The notes under the pieces are model-generated. The model saw only the letters and a program-made list of their open reading frames with translations, was not told the origin of the DNA and ran no database searches. From Ancylomarina longa (GTDB lineage Bacteria; Bacteroidota; Bacteroidia; Bacteroidales; Marinifilaceae), in contig NZ_RJJX01000013.1 of NCBI RefSeq assembly GCF_003996985.1, positions 1-64,000 on the forward strand: a stretch of DNA of 64,000 nt, written 5' to 3'. Positions 26,161 through 35,400 of the stretch are shown one piece after another. Each line of letters starts with the position of its first letter. The first letter of the stretch is position 1. Made by a program: the position numbers and the translations under genes.

Positions 26161-27624
26161 ATGAGCAAAGAAATTTTAAGCCTCGAGCCCAAGGCAATCT
26201 GGGAAAACTTTTATTCATTAACTCAGATTCCACGTCCATCGAAGCACGAAGATGCAATTCAGGATTTCATGTTGAAATTCGGTCAGGATCTAGGTTTAGA
26301 AACCATCAAGGATGCAACTGGTAATATCATCATCAAAAAACCAGCTACAGCAGGAATGGAAAATCGCAAGTGCGTAGTAATGCAGGGACACCTGGATATG
26401 GTACCTCAAAAAAATGCAGATACAGACCATGATTTTGAAAAAGATCCTATCACTGCAATTATTGATGGCGATTGGGTAACTGCACAGGGAACTACCCTTG
26501 GTGCCGACAATGGAATGGGTGTTGCTGCAGCAATGGCTGTTTTGCAATCAAAAGATATAGCACATGGTCCTATTGAGGCTTTGTTTACTGCCGATGAGGA
26601 AACCGGAATGACAGGTGCTTTTGGTTTAGAGCCAGGTATATTAAATGCAGATATTCTGCTTAATATGGATTCTGAAGACGAAGGCGAATTGTATGTTGGT
26701 TGTGCAGGTGGTATCGATGCTAACATTAGCTTAAAATATAAAGAGGAAAAACTAGACAAAGGATATGTAGCGCACAAACTATATATGAAAGGTCTTAAAG
26801 GGGGACACTCTGGAATGGAAATCATTCTTGGAAGAGGAAACTCTAATAAATTGTTGTTCCGTTTCTTAAGATATGCAACTAAGAACTTCAAAATGAAGTT
26901 GGCTGCTGTTGATGGTGGTTCTTTGCGTAATGCAATCCCTCGCGAATCGTTTGCTGTGGTTGCTGTACCTGAGAAATACAACGAAAAATTTCTTGCTGCT
27001 GTTGCCGAATTCGAGGCTACTTATAAAGCCGAATTATCTGCTGTAGAGCCAGATTTGGCATTCTTTGCCGAAGCAACAGATACTCCTAAGAATGTATTCA
27101 AGAAAAAATATCAGAAAAAACTGATTAATGCTATTTATGCTTGTCCAAACGGAGTTATCCGCATGAGCGATGACATGCCGGGATTGGTAGAGACTTCTCT
27201 GAATTTAGCTCGCGTAGTAAGCGAAAATGGAGTAGTAATTATTCAGGCTTTATTGCGTTCTTCAGTAAATTCAGCAAAAGACGATTTGGGACAAATGGTT
27301 GCTTCTACTTTCGAATTAGCTGGTGCTAAAGTGAAATTGGAAGGCCAATATCCAGGATGGAAACCAAATATGGATTCTCCTATCCTAAAAACCATGCAGG
27401 AAGTTTATAATAACAAGTATGGCAAGATTCCTGAAATCAAAGCTATTCACGCTGGTTTAGAGTGTGGTTTACTAGGAGCAGTTTATCCTAATTGGGATAT
27501 GATTTCTTTCGGACCAACCATTCGCTACCCACACTCTCCTGATGAAAAAGTGAAAGTGGATACTGTGATTAAATTCTGGGATTTCTTGGTGGAAAGTTTG
27601 AAAAATATTCCAGTTAAAGAATAA
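26161..27624 (+). CDS. pepD: Aminoacyl-histidine dipeptidase (peptidase D, M20 family)
   Basis: Zinc metallopeptidase that hydrolyses Xaa-His and other dipeptides in the cytoplasm. M20C metal and catalytic positions are visible: QGHLDM (H77, catalytic D79), GADNG (bridging D116), TADEETGMTG (E146/E147), LNMDSEDEG (D170) and the C-terminal RYPHSPDE (H458). The lid domain with GLKGGHSG lies between. The 487-residue length is normal. A strong Shine-Dalgarno precedes the start, suggesting high expression. It is followed by a terminator, and the peptide transporter encoded 7 kb upstream is a plausible supplier of substrate. Confidence 0.95.
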   Translation: MSKEILSLEPKAIWENFYSLTQIPRPSKHEDAIQDFMLKFGQDLGLETIKDATGNIIIKKPATAGMENRKCVVMQGHLDMVPQKNADTDHDFEKDPITAIIDGDWVTAQGTTLGADNGMGVAAAMAVLQSKDIAHGPIEALFTADEETGMTGAFGLEPGILNADILLNMDSEDEGELYVGCAGGIDANISLKYKEEKLDKGYVAHKLYMKGLKGGHSGMEIILGRGNSNKLLFRFLRYATKNFKMKLAAVDGGSLRNAIPRESFAVVAVPEKYNEKFLAAVAEFEATYKAELSAVEPDLAFFAEATDTPKNVFKKKYQKKLINAIYACPNGVIRMSDDMPGLVETSLNLARVVSENGVVIIQALLRSSVNSAKDDLGQMVASTFELAGAKVKLEGQYPGWKPNMDSPILKTMQEVYNNKYGKIPEIKAIHAGLECGLLGAVYPNWDMISFGPTIRYPHSPDEKVKVDTVIKFWDFLVESLKNIPVKE

Positions 27625-27644
27625 ATAAATCGTTTATCGATTGC

Positions 27645-27676
27645 AAGGGACGTGCTAGGGTGCGTCCCTTTTTTAT
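27645..27676 (+). terminator. Terminator after pepD
   Basis: AAGGGACG and CGTCCCTT pair around a 10-base loop, followed by a T-tract, 21 bases after the pepD stop. Confidence 0.85.
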
Positions 27677-27699
27677 TAACCTATTCTCTTCCTGGTTTT

Positions 27700-27805
27700 A
27701 GGGGGTTCCCTTTCAGGTCGGGCTTTCCGCTACTACTCCTCGTGCCATCCCACCATCCGGCACCACTGCGGGGTAACCGCTACAATCCCTAACCCATCCG
27801 CTGCG
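27700..27805 (+). repeat. GC-rich interspersed repeat, copy 2
   Basis: It shares ACTCCTCGTGCC (27735-27746) and ACTGCGGGGTAACCGCT (27765-27781) with the copy at 1228-1345, in the same order, orientation and approximate spacing. It lies between convergent pepD and the DUF2062 gene, just beyond the pepD terminator. Confidence 0.7.
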
Positions 27806-27868
27806 AGCATAGAGCTACTTAGTGTGCGATCTATACCGAAATTGAAAGACGCTTACTAATCTATGTTT

Positions 27869-28318
27869 TTATCTGAATTTCTTTAATATCAAATAAGCCA
27901 CTATAAAGAAAAGTGCACCAACCAAGAAGGCAAAAATCAAGGATCCGATTACAAATTGGTAATAGTTTTCACCAAGACTTTTAAAACTCATTAATTGGGG
28001 AACTTCCTTTTGAAATGATCCGGTAAGTACCAAAGCACCGGTTTGGTATCCGGCAATAAGAATCAAGGGGATGAAAGGTGGGATACTGCTAATATTAACA
28101 GTTATTAGAGTTAATGCTTTATTCAGCCGAAACAAAAAGGCAAGGGAAACAGCAAGCACAGTTTGAAATCCCCAGACAGGCGAAAAGGCAAGAAAAATCC
28201 CTAATCCCAGCGAGAGAGCAATAACAAGATCCGAATTGTTTGCACAGGTAACTTCCGTAACAATGGCTTTCTTTAGCTTGTTGAGTTGGAATTTTTGTAA
28301 ATATTTGGGATAATTCAT
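27869..28318 (-). CDS. DUF2062 domain membrane protein
   Basis: 149 residues. The central ALSLGLGIFLAFSPVWGFQT and AFLFRLNKALTLITVNISS, followed by PPFIPLI, match DUF2062, with three hydrophobic segments (about 33-62, 66-92 and 118-146). The family is found in the inner membrane of many bacteria, sometimes fused to glycosyltransferases; its function is unknown. It begins 21 bases after the PLP-enzyme stop and is probably the last gene of the pncB operon. Confidence 0.88.
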   Translation of the reverse strand: MNYPKYLQKFQLNKLKKAIVTEVTCANNSDLVIALSLGLGIFLAFSPVWGFQTVLAVSLAFLFRLNKALTLITVNISSIPPFIPLILIAGYQTGALVLTGSFQKEVPQLMSFKSLGENYYQFVIGSLIFAFLVGALFFIVAYLILKKFR

Positions 28319-28339
28319 TTATTCAATTGTAAGCAGTAA

Positions 28340-29446
28340 TTATTTAGGCATCATCTCCAGCCAATTTCCATCTGTACTTAAATACTGTCCCATCAGGTTG
28401 GCAGTTAAACAGGAGTGAACAGGCAGAATACCAATTAAATCGCCTATCTGAAAGCTATCGAATAAGCCATCGCTACAGCGTATTATTCCATGTTCCTGCG
28501 ATAGACTTGCCAGGTAAGCACCTCCTAATATTTCGCCCCATCCATTTTCGGAGATCCGTACAATGCTGCCAAATAATTTGGTGCCTTCCTCATCGGCTTC
28601 CAAATATTCTTTCGACAGGTGAATGGCTCCTCCATAAATCACTAGCTCTTTTCTATCTATATTGCGGGCAATAATGGGGCAGGCCATGGCAACAGCAATC
28701 TGGTTTTCGTCGCAGGAGCCAAGTACATATTGCATAACATCATAAAAAACAAAATTACCCGGTCGTATTTCATCAATACCATAAAATTCTTCGCTAATGC
28801 TGCATGCCGGAGTATCGCCCAACGAAACGATCAGATTGGGAATATCTTTTCGAAACAGATCTTTCAGTTCATTTAAATCCAAGAGGGCTTTGCTGTGGTT
28901 TTTGTGAATTTCGGTTTGATCTTTAGCCTTGTAATTCTGCCCTGTATGAGCCAAAAAACCTTTGCATGTTAATTTTTCAGCATCTTTCATTAAATCAACC
29001 AGCATACGAACAGATTCTGTAGCCTCTGTTGGTATTCCACATCTTTGATAACCGGTATCTACTTTAATGAAAATACCTACAGCATGTTTTAACTCTGACT
29101 CCAGAAACAGAATACTTTCTCTTGATTCCACCACTAAATTCAATTGAATTTTTGAGGCTAGTTTATCAATTAAATCTATTTCGCGAACATTTACAGGAAT
29201 AGCAAGGGTAATATCCATCCATCCGTTATCGGCAAAATAATTGGCCATGCTCATAGAAGAAACCGCAATGGAATTTATACCTCTATCCATAAACCATTTT
29301 CCAATTTCAGACGATTGATGTGTTTTAAAATGCGGACGAAGAATGGTATTAGATCGTTTCGCTTTGGCAATCATAGCGTCGATATTCATCAAACACTTTG
29401 CTTTATCAAGTAAAAGGGTAGGGCGGATTATTTTGGATTCTAACAT
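28340..29446 (-). CDS. D-threonine aldolase / D-serine dehydratase-like PLP enzyme
   Basis: A fold-type III PLP enzyme of 368 residues. The alanine-racemase-like barrel begins with RPTLLLDKAKCLMNI, and the PLP lysine lies in LRPHFKTHQ (K41). The C-terminal domain ends with LPVHSCLTANL, whose H344 and C346 match the zinc pair of eukaryotic-type D-serine dehydratase. The zinc site supports D-serine dehydratase or D-threonine aldolase chemistry rather than racemization; the two activities cannot be separated here. It lies between pncB and the DUF2062 gene in a tight operon, with no obvious metabolic link. Confidence 0.87.
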   Translation of the reverse strand: MLESKIIRPTLLLDKAKCLMNIDAMIAKAKRSNTILRPHFKTHQSSEIGKWFMDRGINSIAVSSMSMANYFADNGWMDITLAIPVNVREIDLIDKLASKIQLNLVVESRESILFLESELKHAVGIFIKVDTGYQRCGIPTEATESVRMLVDLMKDAEKLTCKGFLAHTGQNYKAKDQTEIHKNHSKALLDLNELKDLFRKDIPNLIVSLGDTPACSISEEFYGIDEIRPGNFVFYDVMQYVLGSCDENQIAVAMACPIIARNIDRKELVIYGGAIHLSKEYLEADEEGTKLFGSIVRISENGWGEILGGAYLASLSQEHGIIRCSDGLFDSFQIGDLIGILPVHSCLTANLMGQYLSTDGNWLEMMPK

Positions 29447-29493
29447 GATTTATAGATTTAATAAATTTCAATTTACTTCTGAAACGCTATCGT

Positions 29494-30912
29494 CTATTTA
29501 ATTTTTAGTCGAATATTCTTTAGCATCTGATCTCTTAATTTAAGGAGATTGGCGGAGATTCCTACTTTATAAATATGCGGACTAATAAAACGTTTGTGTC
29601 CTTCGGGAAGTTGTTTAAATCGTTTTAGCAGGTAGGCATTTATTTCGGCTGGATTTTGATCTTCAATCAGGATTTCTCCATTTTCCATCACCTTGTGCAG
29701 GAGTTCTTCGCAAGTATATTTACTTATATCGGTATTCTTATCAGCATGAAAGGGATGATACAAACGATCTGTAGTCTTTTCATCTTCTAATAAAATACCA
29801 TCACGGAAGAACCTCCCCTCTGCATCAAAATAGCGAACCAGCTTCTTCCTGCCGGGCATTGTAATCTTTTCAATGTTCTCTGATATTTTTAAACGGGGAA
29901 TACCATTGTTGTCCACCAATTTATATACACCATCTAACGCTCCGGCATCTTTTCCTGTCACCAATTCTGTTCCAATACCATAACCATCTATCTGAGCACC
30001 CTGTTCGTTCAAACTCTTAATAACATATTCGTTGAGTTGATTGGATGCGAATATTTGTACATAATCTAAGCCTGCATCATTAAGCATTTTTCTTGCCCTT
30101 TTACTAAGATAGGCAAGGTCACCGCTATCCAAACGTATACCTAGCATTTTAGATCCTTGTGCTTCCAATTCTTTAGCTACAATTATTGCATTCGGCACTC
30201 CTGATTTTAAAGTATTGTAGGTGTCCACCAATAAAACGCTCGAATCCGGATTGATGCAAGCATATTTTCTGAATGCTTCCAATTCCTCATCAAAACTCTG
30301 AATCCAGGCATGGGCTTGTGTTCCCGTTACAGGAATCTGATAATTAAAGGCACTATATACATTAGAGGTTGAGTTTGCACCTCCAATCACAGCAGCCCTA
30401 CTGGCATGAATTCCTCCTAAGCCTTGGGCACGGCGCAAGCCAAAGTCGGCAAAGGTTTTATTGCCCAACACATATCTTATGCGGCAGGCTTTGGTAGCAA
30501 TTAGGGATTGAAAATTGAGATAATTCAACAGTAGTGTTTCAATAAGCTGGGCTTCAATAATATTTCCCTCCACTCGCACGATGGGTTCGTTCGGAAAAGC
30601 AATTTCTCCTTCCTTAATACTATAAACACTGGCAGTAAATTTAAATTTTAGGAGATAATCAAGAAATTCCTCCTTTAAGCCTGTTTTTCTCAGAAAATCG
30701 ATGTTTTCTTTACTGAAACTAAAATTCTTTAGAATATATAATAAGTCCTGAAGACCTGCAAAAACTAGATATCCACCTTGATAAGGGTTGGTACGATAAT
30801 AGTAATCGAAAACAGTTTGTTCATTTTTCTTTCCGCATAAAAAATATCCCTGAGCCATGGTAAGCTCATAAAAATCGGTATATAAACCAGTATTCTCTGA
30901 TAATGTATTCAT
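29494..30912 (-). CDS. pncB: Nicotinate phosphoribosyltransferase
   Basis: Preiss-Handler salvage: nicotinate + PRPP (+ ATP) to nicotinate mononucleotide. LYTDFYELTMAQGYF at the N-terminus, FADFGLRRAQG (155-165), GTQAHAWIQSF (with H201, the position phosphorylated in the family) and RLDSGDLAYLSK are all family signatures. The 472-residue length fits the longer bacterial form. It is the first gene of an operon with the PLP enzyme (47-base gap) and DUF2062. With nnr, the window carries two NAD-related functions. Confidence 0.95.
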   Translation of the reverse strand: MNTLSENTGLYTDFYELTMAQGYFLCGKKNEQTVFDYYYRTNPYQGGYLVFAGLQDLLYILKNFSFSKENIDFLRKTGLKEEFLDYLLKFKFTASVYSIKEGEIAFPNEPIVRVEGNIIEAQLIETLLLNYLNFQSLIATKACRIRYVLGNKTFADFGLRRAQGLGGIHASRAAVIGGANSTSNVYSAFNYQIPVTGTQAHAWIQSFDEELEAFRKYACINPDSSVLLVDTYNTLKSGVPNAIIVAKELEAQGSKMLGIRLDSGDLAYLSKRARKMLNDAGLDYVQIFASNQLNEYVIKSLNEQGAQIDGYGIGTELVTGKDAGALDGVYKLVDNNGIPRLKISENIEKITMPGRKKLVRYFDAEGRFFRDGILLEDEKTTDRLYHPFHADKNTDISKYTCEELLHKVMENGEILIEDQNPAEINAYLLKRFKQLPEGHKRFISPHIYKVGISANLLKLRDQMLKNIRLKIK

Positions 30913-31013
30913 AGTATTAAATTAAATAGAATCAAGCCAAAGATAGGGATTAATACGCATGTGGCCTAGAAATGTGGAATCAATATGTATTGAATGAAAC
31001 ATGACAAATGCTT

Positions 31014-31044
31014 TTTGTTTCTTTCCGGATTAATCTTAATTTAG
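31014..31044 (+). promoter_or_regulatory. Candidate promoter of the MFS transporter
   Basis: TTTG (31014-31017), exactly 19 bases, then TAATTTAG (31037-31044): the Bacteroidota -33/-7 arrangement with one mismatch in the -7 box, about 50 bases before the ATG. Confidence 0.45.
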
Positions 31045-31096
31045 CAGGCCTTAAAAACACTCACTTAAACATTAATTAGGAAATAAAACAAAAAAT

Positions 31097-32521
31097 ATGA
31101 CTGAATTAATAAGACGTAGTCTTCGGGATTCGAAGGCAGCAAGATGGGGAGCATTGGGGATAATTTCTATCACCATGTTTGCAGGTTATTTTTTAACCGA
31201 TGTAATGTCTCCTTTAAAACCAATGCTCGAAACTGAGTTTGGATGGTCAAGTACTAGCTATGGTATTTTCACAAGTGCCTATGGATGGTTGAACGTATTT
31301 CTTCTAATGCTTATTTTTGGTGGAATTATCCTGGATAAAATGGGCGTTCGATTCACAGGACTCTTGTCTTCATTCATTATGGTAATAGGTGCTGCCATTA
31401 AATATTGGGCTATTACAAATCCTACATTGGTAGATCATACTATTTGGGGAATTCATGCTCAAGTATTTCTTGCATCCATAGGATTTGCGATTTTTGGTGT
31501 AGGTGTTGAGATTGCGGGTATTACTGTTTCTAAAATCATTGTAAAATGGTTTAAGGGCTATGAGATGGCCTTGGCAATGGGAATGCAGATGGCTGTAGCA
31601 CGATTAGGTACTATGTTAGCAATTGCTGCTCCTGTGCCATTGGCAATGTATTTCTCAAACATACACACTCAGGTAGTAAATGGAGAGTTGGTAGAAAAAA
31701 TGGGTCCAAGTATTTCGGCACCTATTGCTTTTGCATTAGTTCTTTTGGTGATTGGTTTCATTGCCTTCTTTATCTATGTGGGAATGGATAAAAAGTTAGA
31801 TGCTTCAGAAGCTGCAAATGGCGAAGAGGCTGAAGATCCATTTAAGTTTAGTGATATAGGACAAATTGTTACCAATAAAGGTTTTTGGTTGATTGCTTTC
31901 CTTTGCGTATTATTTTATTCTTCGGTTTTTCCATTTATTAAGTATGCTGCGGATTTAATGGTGAATAAGTATGGCTTAGATCAGCAAACTGCTGGTATTA
32001 TTCCAAGTTTATTGCCTTTAGGTACTTTGTTTTTAACTCCTCTTTTTGGTGGTGTTTACGATAAAATTGGAAAAGGAGCAACCATGATGATTATTGGTGC
32101 TGTACTTATTATCTTCGTTCACACCATATTTGCCTTACCAATATTGAATACTTGGGTTGTGGCTGTTATATTGGTTATCATCTTGGGTATAGCTTTATCT
32201 CTTGTTCCTTCAGCGATGTGGCCTTCAGTACCAAAAATTATTCCTGAAAAACAATTGGGTACTGCCTTTTCATTAATTTTCTGGATTCAGAACTGGGGAT
32301 TAATGGGAGTACCATTATTGATCGGTTACGTATTAGATAAGTCTAATCCTCAAGTTGCAATTGCAAAAGCACAAGGACTTGAAGTTCCTTTGTACGATTA
32401 TACCAATCCTATGATTATTTTTGCAGCTCTTGGATTTTTAGCAATTATAGTAAGTCTATTGCTTAAAAGAGAAGATAGAATTAAAGGTTATGGTTTGGAA
32501 TTACCAAACATTCAAAAATAA
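31097..32521 (+). CDS. MFS transporter
   Basis: A 474-residue polytopic protein with 12 predicted membrane helices. After the first helix, MSPLKPMLETEFGWSSTSYG and the loop LDKMGVRFTG correspond to the MFS motif-A region. A hydrophilic acidic loop (about 230-255, ...ANGEEAEDPFKFSDI) separates the two halves. Loop GVYDKIGKGATM repeats motif A in the second half. Bacteroidota relatives are simply called MFS transporters, and I cannot name a substrate. It is monocistronic, with a good promoter and a strong terminator. Confidence 0.88.
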   Translation: MTELIRRSLRDSKAARWGALGIISITMFAGYFLTDVMSPLKPMLETEFGWSSTSYGIFTSAYGWLNVFLLMLIFGGIILDKMGVRFTGLLSSFIMVIGAAIKYWAITNPTLVDHTIWGIHAQVFLASIGFAIFGVGVEIAGITVSKIIVKWFKGYEMALAMGMQMAVARLGTMLAIAAPVPLAMYFSNIHTQVVNGELVEKMGPSISAPIAFALVLLVIGFIAFFIYVGMDKKLDASEAANGEEAEDPFKFSDIGQIVTNKGFWLIAFLCVLFYSSVFPFIKYAADLMVNKYGLDQQTAGIIPSLLPLGTLFLTPLFGGVYDKIGKGATMMIIGAVLIIFVHTIFALPILNTWVVAVILVIILGIALSLVPSAMWPSVPKIIPEKQLGTAFSLIFWIQNWGLMGVPLLIGYVLDKSNPQVAIAKAQGLEVPLYDYTNPMIIFAALGFLAIIVSLLLKREDRIKGYGLELPNIQK

Positions 32522-32544
32522 TCTTTCTTCTAATATAATTATTG

Positions 32545-32576
32545 AAAGCTGTCCTTAGGGACAGCTTTTTTTGTTT
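32545..32576 (+). terminator. Terminator after the MFS transporter
   Basis: AAAGCTGTCC and GGGACAGCTT pair on a tight loop, followed by seven T. Confidence 0.9.
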
Positions 32577-32744
32577 TTGGAATTTCATAGTTCAATTTTT
32601 TTAATCATAGGGTAGGGCAAAGGCTCATGAAAGCGTTTTAGAAGTATACAAGTGAAATGCAAGAATGTATCGAGGGGTTGAATAATAAAGGCCGTGTTTC
32701 ATTATAAAAATTTAAGGAAGAATATTAATTAATAATTGAAGCAT

Positions 32745-33287
32745 ATGAATAAATATTTCATCAGAATCAGCTTACTATTGATTTTATTAACCGGATTAAT
32801 AGGGGTTTCAGGCCAAGCGGAAGCAAAAAGAGTGTATAAAAAGCATGTGGTAGTCCGTCACCGAAGATATCGAAGCTACCCAGCTAAAGGAACTGTTATT
32901 GTCAATGTGAAATCTGCTCATTCTTTTCGATATAATAAAAAAGCATATTATAGATCTAATGGAGTTTTTTATGCCAGATCAGGAAGAGGATATAAGATAA
33001 TAGCAGCTCCAATAGGATTTAGATTAAGAACCTTACCTTCCAAACATGTGCGAATTCTTGTTCATGGTACATCCTACTTTTATCATTACGGAACTTTCTA
33101 TATTACACAAGGGAATGAGTATGTTGTTGTTTTACCACCAGTTGGCTTACAAGTTGATGATCTGCCTGATGGATATCAGATTATTAAAAATAATGGTGTG
33201 AGATTTTATGTGGTAGATGGAGTTTATTATAAGAAAGTATATCTGAGAAATGGGCATACCGTTTTTGAAGTGGTAAAAGCAGCATAA
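32745..33287 (+). CDS. Secreted DUF6515-like basic protein
   Basis: From ATG 32745 (MNKYFIRISLLLI) it is 180 residues with a signal peptide cleaved near GQAEA-KR. The mature protein is strongly basic and tyrosine-rich (KKHVVVRHRRYRSYP). It contains YYRSNGVFYARSGRGYKIIAAPIGF, given here in part, and a second copy of the same theme, YITQGNEYVVVLPPVGL; the Y-Y..G-x-F-Y..PPVG..LP-x-G-Y pattern resembles DUF6515. A TTG at 32736 would add three residues. Periplasmic or surface location is inferred; function unknown. It shares a bidirectional terminator with purA. Confidence 0.75.
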   Translation: MNKYFIRISLLLILLTGLIGVSGQAEAKRVYKKHVVVRHRRYRSYPAKGTVIVNVKSAHSFRYNKKAYYRSNGVFYARSGRGYKIIAAPIGFRLRTLPSKHVRILVHGTSYFYHYGTFYITQGNEYVVVLPPVGLQVDDLPDGYQIIKNNGVRFYVVDGVYYKKVYLRNGHTVFEVVKAA

Positions 33288-33318
33288 AAAAAATCCCGCA
33301 ATTGCGGGATTTTTTTTA
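33286..33318. terminator. Bidirectional terminator
   Basis: AAAAATCCCGC and GCGGGATTTTT pair perfectly on a four-base loop, with an A-run before and a T-run after. It serves the DUF6515-like gene and purA. Confidence 0.92.
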
Positions 33319-33333
33319 TGTGATGACTAGATA

Positions 33334-34605
33334 TTAGTCAAGCATTCTTTCTATGGTTTGTTCTCTGTTAGGACCAACCGAAACAATTTTTACAGGAACT
33401 CCTGTCTCTTTCTCAATGAAATCAATATAAGCATTAAATTCTTCAGGGAATTCATTTTCATGCGACATAGAGGTCATGTCGGTTTTCCAACCTTTAAACT
33501 CTGTATAGACAGGTTGTGTTTCATCGTTCATTTCATATGGAACGTGTTCTACTTCCACACCGTTAAGATTATAGGCAGTACATATTTTGATCGTTTCGAA
33601 ATCATCCATTACATCTGATTTCATCATAGTTAATTGGCTTACTCCATTAATCATGATTGAATATTTTAGAGCTACCAAGTCTAACCAACCACATCTTCGT
33701 GGGCGACCGGTTGTAGATCCAAATTCATTTCCATTCTCTCTTAACTTCTTGCCATCTTCATCAAAAAGTTCGGTTGGGAATGGTCCCATTCCTACACGGG
33801 TACAGTAGGCTTTAAAGATACCAATTACTCTTCCGATACGATTGGGGGCTATCCCTAAACCAGTACAAGCACCAGCACAAACAGTATTGGATGAGGTAAC
33901 AAAAGGGTAGGATCCAAAATCAATATCAAGTAAGGTTCCCTGGGCTCCTTCTGCGAGAATACTCTTGCCATTTTTAAGCTCATCATTAAGGAATTGTTCA
34001 CTATCTATTAATTGAAATTCACTCAATACCTTTATTCCGTCAAACCATTCTGTTTCATACTCCGAAATATCGTAATCAAATTCGTAGTACTTATCTAACA
34101 TTAATTGGTGTTTGGTCACCAATTTGTCATATTTTTCTTTGAAATTATTTTTAATATCGCCTACACGTAAACCATTTCTTCCGGTTTTATCCATATAGGT
34201 AGGTCCAATTCCTTTTAAGGTAGATCCAATTTTAGACTTTCCTTTAGCAGCTTCAGAAGCAGCATCTAAAATACGATGTGAAGGCAATATCAAATGAGCC
34301 TTCTTCGAAATAAAAAGCGTTTTGGAAAGATCTATTCCCAGTTTTTTGATTCCTTCAATCTCTTTTTTGAAAATAACAGGATCAATTACAACTCCGTTGC
34401 CGATTACATTAATTTTATCATTTCTAAAAATTCCGGAAGGAATAGTGTGCAACACATGTTTGATTGCATTAAATTCCAAAGTATGTCCAGCGTTTGGTCC
34501 ACCTTGAAACCGTGTTATTACATTGTACTTTGGAGTAAGTACGTCCACAACTTTTCCTTTACCTTCATCGCCCCATTGCAGGCCTAAAAGTACATCAACT
34601 TTCAT
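33334..34605 (-). CDS. purA: Adenylosuccinate synthetase
   Basis: GTP-dependent condensation of IMP and aspartate, first step from IMP to AMP. The N-terminus VDVLLGLQWGDEGKGKVVD carries the P-loop and catalytic aspartate. GGPNAGHT (catalytic histidine), GIGPTYMDKTGRNGLRV, EGAQGTLLDIDFG and GSTTGRPRRCGW are all present. The 423-residue length is normal. A TACCTTTG promoter box lies about 115 bases upstream, leaving a leader in which I see no known riboswitch. Monocistronic. Confidence 0.97.
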   Translation of the reverse strand: MKVDVLLGLQWGDEGKGKVVDVLTPKYNVITRFQGGPNAGHTLEFNAIKHVLHTIPSGIFRNDKINVIGNGVVIDPVIFKKEIEGIKKLGIDLSKTLFISKKAHLILPSHRILDAASEAAKGKSKIGSTLKGIGPTYMDKTGRNGLRVGDIKNNFKEKYDKLVTKHQLMLDKYYEFDYDISEYETEWFDGIKVLSEFQLIDSEQFLNDELKNGKSILAEGAQGTLLDIDFGSYPFVTSSNTVCAGACTGLGIAPNRIGRVIGIFKAYCTRVGMGPFPTELFDEDGKKLRENGNEFGSTTGRPRRCGWLDLVALKYSIMINGVSQLTMMKSDVMDDFETIKICTAYNLNGVEVEHVPYEMNDETQPVYTEFKGWKTDMTSMSHENEFPEEFNAYIDFIEKETGVPVKIVSVGPNREQTIERMLD

Positions 34606-34721
34606 CTCTTTATTATTTGATTTAAAATTCTGGCATGTTAGTCACCCTATAACTTCTCTATGGAGACTGATATTAGTGGCATGTATGCTAAAAATTATAG
34701 GTGGATATTACTGTTAACAGT

Positions 34722-34729
34722 CAAAGGTA
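34722..34729 (-). promoter_or_regulatory. -7 promoter box of purA
   Basis: On the minus strand TACCTTTG matches TAnnTTTG exactly. The transcript would start near 34715, leaving a leader of about 110 bases before the purA ATG. No clear -33 box was found. Confidence 0.5.
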
Positions 34730-34790
34730 GTAATATTTTTAGACTTTAGAGTCGGTAAAAGTTCCTTGTTAATAAGTCCTTTGAGGGTAT

Positions 34791-34818
34791 TAAAAAACCC
34801 CTTTATTAAAGGGGTTTT
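34791..34818 (-). terminator. Terminator after the Fur-family gene
   Basis: AAAACCCCTTT and AAAGGGGTTTT pair on a three-base loop. On the minus strand the 3' arm runs into a U-tract. It lies 21 bases after the gene. Confidence 0.9.
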
Positions 34819-34839
34819 GAAAATATTATTTGTTGATAA

Positions 34840-35298
34840 TTATTTATTTTCAAGTTTACGACATTCAGGACATATACCATAAATGTATAAGGAATGATGA
34901 GACACTAAAAAATCCATATCGCTGGATACATTATCTTTCACGTCATCTAAACGGGTATCACAAAACTCCAAGACCTTACCACAGCGAGTACAAATTAAAT
35001 GATCGTGTTTGTTGCTGTCATATGCTTTTTCAAATTGAGCTATATTTCTACCAAACTGGTGTTTGATTACCAATTTACAATCCTGAAGGAGATCAATTGT
35101 ATTGTAGAGGGTTGCTCTACTCACCCGGTAATTTTTATTTTTCATGAAAATATAGAGGGATTCAATGTCAAAATGTCCTTCCCGGGAATAAATTTCATCT
35201 AATATAGCATATCTTTCAGGGGTCTTTCGGTGTCCTTTTTTCTGAAGATATTCGGTAAACATCTTCTTGACAATTTCTTTAGTGTCCTCGTAGCTCAT
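34840..35298 (-). CDS. Fur family transcriptional regulator
   Basis: 152 residues: an N-terminal winged helix (about 10-85, with [11 protein letters not shown] and [14 protein letters not shown] as recognition region) and a C-terminal dimerisation/metal domain with [11 protein letters not shown] (H98, H100, C103, C106) and GICPEC (C143, C146), giving the structural zinc Cys4 site. HHSLYIYG supplies further metal ligands. Whether it is Fur, Zur or PerR cannot be settled from sequence; the basic [11 protein letters not shown] start is Fur-like. It lies 102 bases after the RSH gene and ends with a terminator, so the two may be co-transcribed. Confidence 0.9.
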   Translation of the reverse strand: MSYEDTKEIVKKMFTEYLQKKGHRKTPERYAILDEIYSREGHFDIESLYIFMKNKNYRVSRATLYNTIDLLQDCKLVIKHQFGRNIAQFEKAYDSNKHDHLICTRCGKVLEFCDTRLDDVKDNVSSDMDFLVSHHSLYIYGICPECRKLENK

Positions 35299-35400
35299 AT
35301 GTAAGAAATAACCTAAGTGTTATCTAATCTAATTTAAAATAATGGGTCTAAAATAGTGATTTTTTTTAGAAAAGGAATATTATTTAGAACAATTTTTAAT

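Noticed and set aside
26296..26981. Long minus-strand ORFs inside pepD
   Set aside because: They are antisense shadows of a well-supported M20 peptidase with a strong Shine-Dalgarno; their sequences show no family.
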